DNA of 52,312 nt, from NCBI RefSeq assembly GCF_004348345.1, contig NZ_SMJZ01000035.1, positions 1 to 52,312 on the forward strand, in the 5' to 3' direction. A program made the position numbers and the translations under genes. The notes under the pieces are model-generated. The model worked only from the letters and a program-made list of their open reading frames with translations. It ran no database searches and was not told the DNA's origin. This DNA comes from Nonomuraea longispora (GTDB taxonomy: Bacteria; Actinomycetota; Actinomycetes; Streptosporangiales; Streptosporangiaceae). Shown here in pieces: positions 39,677 to 47,189 of the stretch. Numbering within the stretch: the stretch's first letter is position 1; each line of letters opens with the position of its first letter.

Positions 39677-40228
39677 GTGCCCACACAGGTGATCGTGCTG
39701 AACGGCGGCTCCAGCTCCGGCAAGTCGGGGATCGCCCGCTGCCTGCAGGCGGTTCTGCCAGACCCCTGGCTCGCCGTCGGCGTCGACACGCTGATCTCGT
39801 CGATGCCCGCGTCCATGCAGGCGTCGGCGGGCGGCATCGTGTTCTCCCCGGACGGCCAGGTCGAGGTCGGGCCGGAGTTCGGCCTGCTGCAGTCGGCGTG
39901 GATGACGGGCGTGGCCGCGACGGCCCGCGCGGGCGCCCGGATGATCGTGGACGACGTCTTCCTCGGCGGCGCGTCGTCCCAGGAACGGTGGCGCAAGGTC
40001 CTTGCCGGGCTCGACGTGCTGTGGGTCGGCGTGCGCTGCGACAGCGCGGTCGCGGCGGGCCGTGAGACGGCCCGCGGCGACCGGGTCACGGGCATGGCGG
40101 TCACCCAGGCGGAGATCGTTCACCAGGGCGTGGTCTACGACGTGGAGGTGGACACCACCCACACCGAGGCGCTGGCCTGCGCCCGGACCATCGCCGCCCG
40201 GGTCGTCTCCACCACCCCGGCCGCGTGA
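39677..40228 (+). CDS. Chloramphenicol-phosphotransferase-like kinase
   Basis: A 183-residue P-loop kinase of the CPT family (chloramphenicol 3-O-phosphotransferase type). Walker A is [10 protein letters not shown] (residues 9-18), with FGVD-like GVDTLI at 35-40, and the typical [25 protein letters not shown] and [13 protein letters not shown] lid segment, ending [17 protein letters not shown]. It phosphorylates a small hydroxylated molecule. Many genomic relatives have no proven resistance role and no phenicol gene cluster is near. GTG 39677 is supported by the -10 spacing. It abuts the convergent lyase gene end to end. Confidence 0.88.
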   Translation: MPTQVIVLNGGSSSGKSGIARCLQAVLPDPWLAVGVDTLISSMPASMQASAGGIVFSPDGQVEVGPEFGLLQSAWMTGVAATARAGARMIVDDVFLGGASSQERWRKVLAGLDVLWVGVRCDSAVAAGRETARGDRVTGMAVTQAEIVHQGVVYDVEVDTTHTEALACARTIAARVVSTTPAA

Positions 40229-42754
40229 TCAGCGGAGGGTGGCGGTGAAGGTACGGCCGTGCGCGTGGCGGGTCCTGGCCCGGACCTCGGTGCCGCCCGG
40301 CACGCGGCGCACCGTCACGCCCTCGTCGGCGGTGTCGAGGCGCAGGGGCCTGCCGCGCAGCACGACCGTCACATGGTCGCGTTTCATCGTGGGGTCGGAC
40401 AGGGCGACGACCGTGCGCTCGCCGCTGCGGACGATGACCGAGGCGGGGCCGTCGACGATCAGCCGCTCCGCGTGCCGCCGGCCGCCGGTGAAGACGTTGG
40501 CGGCGACGATCCCGAGCCTTCCGTGCTTGATCGCCTGCACGTGCCGGTCGTTGGCCAGCACGGTCAGCGGGCCGTCCTTGTAGCGGCGCAGCCGGGCCTC
40601 GCTCGCGTTGGGGACCAGGGCGTAGGCGACGGCGGAGACCCCGCCGGCGGCCGGGTGGGCGATGGAGGCGGTGAAGACGTTCTTGGTGACGCTCGTGTCG
40701 GGGTTGCTCGCGCGGACGACCCTGCGGCTGCGGGTCACGGTCTCCAGCCCGGCGGCGACCGGCTGCCGGGTGAGGAAGGCGTAGCCGACCGAGGTGCGGC
40801 GGGTGTCGTTGGCGTACCGCAGCCAGCGGGGCGACGCCGTGTCGCCCGCCCGCCAGGCCCCGCCGCGCCAGTCGTCGCCGGTCAGCACGACCGTGTCCCC
40901 GGGGGCGGCGATGCGGCTGTCCACGGTGGTCACCGCGGCACGGCGGCCCTGGCCCGAGACGTCCGCGGCCAGCACCACGATCTCGTCGTCCAGCATGAAC
41001 CACGACTTGGTCGCGCGGGCGTTGCGGTAGACGACGAAGTCGTCGGGCAGGATGCCCTCCTGCTTGGCGGTGTAGGCGGCGTCGTTGGACTGCACCATGC
41101 CGGCCGCGCCGTACGCGCCGAGCGTGGCGCCGCCGGAGAAGGTGTTTCCGGCCAGCGGGAAGTACACGTAGGTGTTCTGTGACTCCGACGAGGAGGTGAA
41201 CTCCAGCGGATGGTCCGGGTTCTCGTACCAGAACCGGCCGTACAGGTCGGGCACCGTGCGACGCTCCTCCTCCGGCGCGGTGACCCCGGCCAGCCGGTAC
41301 GGTGAGACGGCCGTGTAGTAGTCGACGCCGAAGACCTCGCGCTGGTCCTCTCCCGAGAGATAGAGATAGTAGGCGCCGTCGCCCTGGAACCAGGGCATGA
41401 GGTTCTCGCCGTTCATGTACTCGTACTTGCTGATCCGGTCGGAGCTTCGCGCCAGCGCGAAGGCGTAGCCGGGGCGGCGGTGCACGGTCCTGTCCATGGA
41501 GTTGAACGCCACGGAGCGCTCGGGCGGGTTGAGGTCGGCTGCCGGGATGGCGGAGTCGGCGCGGATGGCCGCGTAGCGGGCGATGCTCACCGGGGAGACG
41601 AACGCGCCGGTGTCGGCCTCCGGCAGGAACTTGACGTATTTCTTCAGGGCCTGCGAGCCGTCACCCTCGACGTGGTCGGCCAGGTCGGCGGCGGCCTCCA
41701 CGATCACCTGGACGTCGGTGTAGCCGCTGGCCGTACGCGAGACCGCCCGCCCCTTGACGATCTCCATCATCCACCCCTCGAAGATGAGCGGGGCGAAGCC
41801 GTCGGAGATCCAGCGGTACACCACGCCGGCCAGGTCGGCCCCACCCTCGCTCGTGGCGCCTTCGAGCGTCTTGAGGGTCTGCACGACGCGGGTCAGCAGG
41901 GCACGCCCGTAGGAGCCGGTGTAGGCGACCGAGTGGTGCTGGATGAAGGAGCCGTCGTGGTAGTAGCCGTCGGTGACGCCGTGCTGGAGGTCGTAGGGGT
42001 CGATCGTGGCGAAGACGGTGGCCTGGTCGGAGATGGCCTTGGAGACGCGGGCGTCGTCGTCGGTCAGCGCGCCCTGGAGGATGCGGTTGCCGGTGATGTC
42101 GGCGAGGTTGGCCCCGGTGTGGAAGCGCGAGTCGAGGTCGACGTCGCCGTCCTTGCCGTTGCGCAGGTAGGCGTCCATCGACGCGATGTACGTGGCCGGC
42201 AGGCCGGGACTGACTTCCCGCACCCGTTCGTCCAGCAGGACCAGCGTCCTGCTCACGTGGGTAGGGATGCCGATCTCCCAGCTGTGCCAGTTGCCGTAGT
42301 AGCCCTTCGACTGGTCGCCGAAGTGGTGTTCGTGCAGCCACTGCAGGCCGTCGACGACCCGGCGCTGGACGGCGGCGTCACCGTCGAGCTCGCCGCCGGG
42401 CGTGCGGGTCGCGAGCGCGATCTCGTACAGGTACTGGTACGCCGTGCGCAGGTTGGCGTCGTCGGCGCCGAGCGCCAGACCGGCGAACAGCTCGCCGTCG
42501 CCCGCCCGGTCCATCGCGGTCAGCCGCTGCCTGGCGGTGTCGAGCATCGCCGCCAGCTTGGCGGCGACCTCGGGGCGGGCGTTGACGTCCGCGGTTCCCG
42601 CGAAGATCGCCACGGTGTTGGCGAGCAGCCGCGCGTGATCGGTCGCCGACGCGGCGGCGGCACGCAGGGGCGCGGCCGCCATGGCGAGCAGGCCGGCGGC
42701 GGGGAGGAGGGAGAGAACCTGGCGTCGGGACATGTGCGGCACTGCGGGCTCCAT
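40229..42754 (-). CDS. Secreted polysaccharide lyase family 8
   Basis: An 841-residue exported lyase of family PL8 (hyaluronate, chondroitin or xanthan lyase). The leader MSRRQVLSLLPAAGLLAMAA is of the Tat type; translation starts at ATG 42754 or ATG 42733, neither with a good ribosome site. The alpha/alpha toroid carries the catalytic Asn in HTGANLADITGN and His/Tyr in GSFIQHHSVAYTGSYG. The super-sandwich follows (MNGENLMPWFQGDGAYYLYL, LPGTT-like region replaced by YRLAGVTAPEEE). The length is normal. It cleaves uronic-acid polysaccharide by beta-elimination outside the cell. TAGGGT (42779-42784) may be its -10. Confidence 0.93.
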   Translation of the reverse strand: MEPAVPHMSRRQVLSLLPAAGLLAMAAAPLRAAAASATDHARLLANTVAIFAGTADVNARPEVAAKLAAMLDTARQRLTAMDRAGDGELFAGLALGADDANLRTAYQYLYEIALATRTPGGELDGDAAVQRRVVDGLQWLHEHHFGDQSKGYYGNWHSWEIGIPTHVSRTLVLLDERVREVSPGLPATYIASMDAYLRNGKDGDVDLDSRFHTGANLADITGNRILQGALTDDDARVSKAISDQATVFATIDPYDLQHGVTDGYYHDGSFIQHHSVAYTGSYGRALLTRVVQTLKTLEGATSEGGADLAGVVYRWISDGFAPLIFEGWMMEIVKGRAVSRTASGYTDVQVIVEAAADLADHVEGDGSQALKKYVKFLPEADTGAFVSPVSIARYAAIRADSAIPAADLNPPERSVAFNSMDRTVHRRPGYAFALARSSDRISKYEYMNGENLMPWFQGDGAYYLYLSGEDQREVFGVDYYTAVSPYRLAGVTAPEEERRTVPDLYGRFWYENPDHPLEFTSSSESQNTYVYFPLAGNTFSGGATLGAYGAAGMVQSNDAAYTAKQEGILPDDFVVYRNARATKSWFMLDDEIVVLAADVSGQGRRAAVTTVDSRIAAPGDTVVLTGDDWRGGAWRAGDTASPRWLRYANDTRRTSVGYAFLTRQPVAAGLETVTRSRRVVRASNPDTSVTKNVFTASIAHPAAGGVSAVAYALVPNASEARLRRYKDGPLTVLANDRHVQAIKHGRLGIVAANVFTGGRRHAERLIVDGPASVIVRSGERTVVALSDPTMKRDHVTVVLRGRPLRLDTADEGVTVRRVPGGTEVRARTRHAHGRTFTATLR

Positions 42755-42826
42755 GCCGTTGGGGGGTATGCCGGGCTCACCCTACATGATCTCGTTTTCG
42801 CAGCCCAGACCAGGCGCGGCACCCGG

Positions 42827-43480
42827 TCACCGTATGGTGCCCGACGGGTCGTCGGCGCTCTCACCCATGATCACGGGCGGGCCGTCGGTGACCTTCCCGG
42901 CAGGCAGGTCCCCGGTCTCCACGCAGCTCTTTCCCTCGGGCAGCGGCGGCGGGCGCTCGGGGAACAGGTCGGTGACCGGCTCGCGCGAGCTCGGGGCGCG
43001 CATTTCGATGGTCATCTCGACGGCGTCCGGCAGCCGCCCGAGCCCCCGGGCGACGGCGAAGTAGGACACGCCGTCCACGACCCTGTAGGCGTGCGCGGCG
43101 AAGGACCACGCGTCCCACGCGCCCTCCTCGGGCGGGTCGGGGTCGTCGGATTCGCGCGGCGGCAGGCACACCGTGGAGTAGACCGTCCAGCCGCCCTCAC
43201 GCAGTTTCCGCATGCCCTTCGCCGCCCACCGCCGCGCCTCGCCGGCCGGAGCCGCCGCGGGCCCGTCGGCCAGGACCACGGTGACCATGCCGCGGGTGGC
43301 GGGCAGGTCGTCCGCCTTCCGGAAGGCGAGCCTGCGGGCCGGCTCCTCGACGGCCTCGCCGACGAACGGCTGCGACAACAGCACGTCGAGCCGCTCGTGA
43401 TCGGCGCGCGTCGTGGCCTCGGAGGCGACGCACCCGCTCAGCAGCAAGCAGATCGGCACCAGCAGGAGCCGCCGGGTCAT
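42827..43480 (-). CDS. Lipoprotein, third gene of the WXG-peptidase operon
   Basis: A 217-residue lipoprotein. The signal is MTRRLLLVPICLLLSGC with a perfect lipobox LSGC (Cys17), so the protein is anchored on the outer face of the membrane. The mature part is of unknown family: ERLDVLLSQPFVGEAVEEPARRL, GMVTVVLADG, KLREGGWTVYSTVCLPP, AWSFAAHAYRVVDGVSYFAVARG. Two conserved-looking cysteines remain after the lipobox. Its start overlaps the stop of the peptidase gene by ATGA, so the two are made together. A role as receptor, chaperone or immunity factor for the peptidase is inference from the coupling. Confidence 0.8.
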   Translation of the reverse strand: MTRRLLLVPICLLLSGCVASEATTRADHERLDVLLSQPFVGEAVEEPARRLAFRKADDLPATRGMVTVVLADGPAAAPAGEARRWAAKGMRKLREGGWTVYSTVCLPPRESDDPDPPEEGAWDAWSFAAHAYRVVDGVSYFAVARGLGRLPDAVEMTIEMRAPSSREPVTDLFPERPPPLPEGKSCVETGDLPAGKVTDGPPVIMGESADDPSGTIR

Positions 43481-45015
43481 CGGGGGGTCACCACGCCCTG
43501 GACGTGCTCGTATCCCAGGGCCGTGATGTCGCCGTTGCGGAAGTCGTCCTCGCTGACGCGGGTCAGGTCCCCGCTCGGGTTGTAGAAGACCAGGTTGTCG
43601 CCCTCGTGCCCGACGAGCAGCACGTAGTGGGCCGGGTAGGAGTCGCCGATGAGGACCGGCACGGTGTGGCCGGCGTCCACCGCGCCGACGGCGTCGTCGA
43701 GGGCCGGGTTCACGGAGCCGGCGTCGGTGTCGTCGACGATCCGCCAGTCGTAGCGCGTGCCGAAGGAGTCGGCGTGCTCGTTCAGCTCGTCGGTCAGCCC
43801 CCAGGGGGAGGTGCCGAGGCTCTGCGGCCAGGCGGTGTTGGTGGAGTCGTGGATGCGGTGCTGCTCGTCGGTGAGCCTCTGGCGGAGTTCGGCGGCCGTG
43901 AGCGGGTTGCCCTGGTCGTCGGTGGTCAGGCTCAGCGCGTACAGCGGGTCGTTCATGGCGCGCGCCACCATGATCGAGGTGGAGCCGCAGGTCGTCTGGT
44001 CCTGCTGTTGCAGCTCGACGCCGTTGACCCGCACGGTGCCGCCGCTCGCCGGGTCGACCAGGCTGAGGTGCTCGCGCAGCCAGCTCTCGCTCTTGCCGCG
44101 GATGGCCGAGGCGAAGGTGGCGATCTCATCGACCGGGTGTCCGGCCGCGAGGGCCTTCATCAGGTACGCGCGTTCCGTCTCGGAGCCCGCGTCGTCGAGA
44201 AGGCGCTGCATGCGGGCGCGGTCCTCCTCCGACAGCGCGTCCATCTTCTCGGCGGCCCTGGCCAGCTGCGCCGTGGTGAGGATGCCGTTCTCCTCCTGTA
44301 CGGGGCCGCCGATGCCGGCGGCCGCCAGCAGCACCGCGTCGAAGGCGTCGATGTGGGGCGAGCGGGCGGCGCCCGCGCGTGCCTTGCCCTGCACGTCACG
44401 CAGCCCGCGCCGCAGCGTGTCCTCGGCTGCCTGGAGGTCTTCGAACACCCTGATGCCACCGTGGATGGCCCTGACGGCGTTGCCGACGACCTCGACGATG
44501 CCGCCGTCGCCGTCGAACGGCCACACGGCGTTCCACACGTTGCGTACGATCTCGTGGGCGCTGTCGAGCTCGCCCAGCGCGTCGGCCAGCTCCTGCCGGT
44601 GCCCGCCGAGCCTGCGTTTCAGCCTGCGCAGCTCCTCGGCGTACTCCGTCAGCAACGTGTCGGCTCTGCGCATGGCGGGCGCGGCCTCCTGCATCAGGTC
44701 GTCCGCCGCTCCGAGCGCGGCGAGTGCCTCGGTGGCGGCCTCGCCCTTCCACACCGACGGGACCGAGACCTTCGTACGGTCGAGATCGACGGAGGCGGTG
44801 TCGACCACGGTCGCCATCTTGCGGAAGGCCCTGGCGAGGTCGTCGATGCCGTCGGAGTCGCCGGGCACGTCCCTGAAGATCGAGGCCACCGTGTTGATGA
44901 CGCTGATGACCTCGCCGACCACGGTGCTCGGGCTGACCATCGTCGTGAGAGAGACGGCGGCCTGCCTGAGCCGGTTGATCGCGGTCGAGACCTGGAGGTA
45001 GTCGTTCGACGTCAT
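43477..45015 (-). CDS. WXG-domain protein with papain-like cysteine peptidase
   Basis: A 512-residue protein. Residues 1-150 are helical with W89-K-G at a helix turn (VPSVWKGEAATEALAAL), followed by a charged coiled coil RRADTLLTEYAEELRRLKRR, as in WXG100/LXG-type ESX substrates. Residues 150-325 are a helical linker. Residues 325-512 look like a papain/C39-type peptidase: QQQDQTTCGSTS with Cys343 and an oxyanion Gln, SYPAHYVLLVGH with His463 and VFYNPSG with Asn479. There is no signal peptide, consistent with type VII export. The gene is coupled by ATGA overlaps to a small helical protein upstream and a lipoprotein downstream. It is probably a secreted effector or processing enzyme; the target is unknown. 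Confidence 0.75.
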   Translation of the reverse strand: MTSNDYLQVSTAINRLRQAAVSLTTMVSPSTVVGEVISVINTVASIFRDVPGDSDGIDDLARAFRKMATVVDTASVDLDRTKVSVPSVWKGEAATEALAALGAADDLMQEAAPAMRRADTLLTEYAEELRRLKRRLGGHRQELADALGELDSAHEIVRNVWNAVWPFDGDGGIVEVVGNAVRAIHGGIRVFEDLQAAEDTLRRGLRDVQGKARAGAARSPHIDAFDAVLLAAAGIGGPVQEENGILTTAQLARAAEKMDALSEEDRARMQRLLDDAGSETERAYLMKALAAGHPVDEIATFASAIRGKSESWLREHLSLVDPASGGTVRVNGVELQQQDQTTCGSTSIMVARAMNDPLYALSLTTDDQGNPLTAAELRQRLTDEQHRIHDSTNTAWPQSLGTSPWGLTDELNEHADSFGTRYDWRIVDDTDAGSVNPALDDAVGAVDAGHTVPVLIGDSYPAHYVLLVGHEGDNLVFYNPSGDLTRVSEDDFRNGDITALGYEHVQGVVTPR

Positions 45016-45326
45016 GAACCGTCACCGGAGGCCGGCGCCCTGGACTCGAGATAGTCGTCGATCGACTCGAACCCCGCGGCCGACGCGCGCGTCGCCAGGC
45101 ACCACCGCTCCAGCACCTCGTGGTAGACGGAGAACTCCTTCTCCCATGCGTCGCGCACCTCGGCGAGGGCGGCGGCCGGATCGTGGAGCTCGAACTCGGC
45201 CTCGGGGGAGTCGATCTCATGTTTCCAGTCGCGGCGGGCGACCCGGATGTCTTCGGCGGTGTCGCAGATGGCCCCGGCTCTTTTCTTGATCCCGTTGTAC
45301 GCGTAAAGGGTCTCTGACGAGCTCAC
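45012..45326 (-). CDS. Small helical partner protein (ESX-like)
   Basis: A 104-residue, strongly helical acidic protein: SSETLYAYNGIKKRAGAICDTAEDI, EIDSPEAEFELHDPAAALAEVRDAWEKEFSVYHEVLERW, SAAGFESIDDYLESR. It has the size and two-helix layout of WXG100-like partners, with Trp at the second helix but no exact WXG. GTG 45326 has GGAGGTAAC directly upstream, the best site in the area. Its stop overlaps the start of the WXG-peptidase gene (ATGA). It is the first gene of a three-gene operon. A chaperone or co-secretion role is inferred from order. Confidence 0.72.
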   Translation of the reverse strand: MSSSETLYAYNGIKKRAGAICDTAEDIRVARRDWKHEIDSPEAEFELHDPAAALAEVRDAWEKEFSVYHEVLERWCLATRASAAGFESIDDYLESRAPASGDGS

Positions 45327-45446
45327 GTTACCTCCGAAGATCAACCTGCGCGGCCGTCCACGTGGCGAAAATTCGATGAGATCGCCAGGCCGTGAACAGT
45401 ACGATAAGGGCTCTTTGATACCGTCCCCGGGTAAAGGCGTTGAGCG

Positions 45447-46448
45447 ATGGCCGTGAGCATGCATGATGTGGCTCGTGTGGCCGGGGTGTCCCAGCGCACG
45501 GTCTCCAACGTCGTCAACGACTACGCCTACGTCCGCCCGGAGACCCGCGAGCGGGTGCTCGACGCCATGGCGATGCTGGGCTACGTGCCCAACGCGGCCG
45601 CGCGCAGCCTGCGCTCCGCCCGCACCGGGCTCATCGCGTTCGTCGTCCCCGACTTCAGGGCCCGCATCTTCGCCGACCTCGCCGACCCGGTCGTGCGCGA
45701 GGCCGAGGCGCTGGGCTACACCGTGCTGATCGAGCTGACGGGATCCGACAGGGAGCGGGAGCTGGCGGTGCTGACGGGCGGCCGCAACCAGCTCACCGAC
45801 GGCGCGATCATGATGGCCCTGTCGTTGCGGCCCGGCGACGGGCAGCGCCGCCGCGCCGACTTCCCGATCGTGCTGATGGGCGACGAGGTGCTGGAGGGGG
45901 AGGTTCACCACGTCGGCATCCCCAACCGCGACGCGTCCACGGCGGTGGCCCGCCACCTGGCCGAGACGGGCAGGAGGCGGCTGATGCTGCTCGGCTACGA
46001 CCCCGATGGGGGCCTGACGGCACGCACGCGGGTGCGGGGCTTCCTCGACGGTGTGACGGAGGCGGGGCTGCCCACCGACGAGACCCTGCTGATCAGGGCC
46101 GACTGGACCCGCGAGGGCGGCCGGCAGGCGATCGAGCAGCACATCGACACCGGCGGCCCGATGCCGGACGCCATCTTCGCGATGAACGACTCCATCGCCC
46201 TCGGCACGCTCCGGGCGCTGCAGGCCAGGGACATCAGGGTGCCGAAGGACGTCGCGGTGGTGGGCTTCGACGACGTCGAGGAGGCCCGCTATTCCACGCC
46301 GTCGCTGACCTCCGTCTCCCCCGACGTCGAGTCGATGGCCGCCCACGCCGTCGCGATGCTCCACGAGCAGATCACCGGCAAGACCGGCGGGCGAGCGTCG
46401 CACGTCGTGGTCGACTTCCAGCTGAAGGTGCGCGAGTCCAGTCAATGA
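45447..46448 (+). CDS. LacI-family regulator of the GH2/sugar locus
   Basis: A 333-residue LacI regulator. HTH: MHDVARVAGVSQRTVSNVVNDYAYV, hinge YVPNAAARSLRSART. Sensor domain: GLIAFVVPDFRARIFADLAD, IVLMGDEVLEG, IFAMNDSIALGTLRAL and VAVVGFDDVEEARYSTPSLTSVSPD. It should repress sugar genes until the sugar binds. ATG 45447 is used. It lies directly before the eroded sugar transporter and 0.7 kb from the GH2 gene, whose promoter has a perfect 12-bp palindrome. A poor promoter TGAACA (45393-45398), 17 bp, TGATAC (45416-45421) is possible in the divergent region shared with the WXG operon. Confidence 0.92.
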   Translation: MAVSMHDVARVAGVSQRTVSNVVNDYAYVRPETRERVLDAMAMLGYVPNAAARSLRSARTGLIAFVVPDFRARIFADLADPVVREAEALGYTVLIELTGSDRERELAVLTGGRNQLTDGAIMMALSLRPGDGQRRRADFPIVLMGDEVLEGEVHHVGIPNRDASTAVARHLAETGRRRLMLLGYDPDGGLTARTRVRGFLDGVTEAGLPTDETLLIRADWTREGGRQAIEQHIDTGGPMPDAIFAMNDSIALGTLRALQARDIRVPKDVAVVGFDDVEEARYSTPSLTSVSPDVESMAAHAVAMLHEQITGKTGGRASHVVVDFQLKVRESSQ

Positions 46449-46455
46449 GGGCCGG

Positions 46456-47044
46456 TCACTGACCGCCGAGCCCGGTGGTGGCGATGCCCTTGATGATCTG
46501 CCGCTGGAAGAACAGGAACACCACGATCAGGGGCAGCGCGGCCAGCACGGACCTGGCCATGTTCTCGGCGAAGACGATGCCGAAGCCGGTGGAGACGGTC
46601 TCAAGGCCGACGGGCAGCGTCATGAGGAAGCTCGAGGCCCGCCGCTGTTCGTCGGGGTTGCCGCTGAGGAACCACGAGCTGGCTGTGGCGTAGTCGGCGC
46701 TGTTGGAGGCGACCTCGCCGTCGATACAGGCGCCACAGCTGGGCGCCGTCCCCGAGAAATCCGTACGAGAGCCCGTAGTCGGAGCCGGTGAGTTTCTTGA
46801 ACTCCCGGCCCATGCCCTTCAGCCAGCACGACCTGCTTGATCTCGGCGCCGGGCATGGCGGCGTCTGCCTTGCTGACGATCGCGTTCATCCGCTCGCCGT
46901 CGCCACCGGTCATGAGATGCCAGAAGACGATCTCCCGGGTGCTGCGTGCGGCGGGTTCGTACCGCAACCGGCGAGCAGTGCGGAAAGTCCCGCGGCCTGC
47001 AGCACCCTTCGCCGAGAGAGGCGGGAATCGGGCCACTTGCTCAT
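46456..47044 (-). pseudogene. Wreck of a sugar ABC transporter (binding protein plus permease end)
   Basis: From ATG 47044 the frame encodes a lipoprotein/Tat-type leader (SRRRVLQAAGLSALLAGCG) of a solute-binding protein, then ends. Other frames carry further pieces in order: REIVFWHLMTGGDGERMNAIV to IKQVVLA; GREFKKLTGSDYGLSYGFLGDGAQLW; GEVASNSADYATASSW. The last passes into the end of a MalG-type permease, TLPVGLETVSTGFGIVFAEN, then LPLIVVFLFFQRQIIKGIA and TGA at 46456. At least three junctions with frame changes lie within 590 bp, in place of about 3 kb for an intact binding protein and two permeases. The transporter is dead. GAGGAAG precedes the ATG. Confidence 0.8.
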
Positions 47045-47100
47045 AAGGTGCTTCCTCGCAGAGGGTCCGGCCAGCCCTTCACACCGGGGATAGCCGGATG

Positions 47101-47144
47101 TTGACTCCGGTTGGAGGGAGTGTGACACACTCTGCTACGTAGCA
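47101..47144 (+). promoter_or_regulatory. Promoter and palindromic operator of the GH2 gene
   Basis: TGCTACGTAGCA (47133-47144) is a perfect 12-bp palindrome with a central CG, as expected for a LacI-family operator. Upstream TTGACT (47101-47106) and CACACT (19 bp spacer) may be the promoter; the operator would then cover the start of transcription. The site is 45 bp before the start codon. Confidence 0.55.
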
Positions 47145-47189
47145 AAAGGTTTTGTTTTGTCAGTTTTTGTGATTTTTGGAAGGTTGACA

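Noticed and set aside
39677..40228. CPT-like gene considered as an antibiotic-resistance or antibiotic-cluster gene
   Set aside because: No phenicol biosynthesis gene or other resistance gene is adjacent, and many CPT-fold genes in actinobacteria have no proven resistance role.
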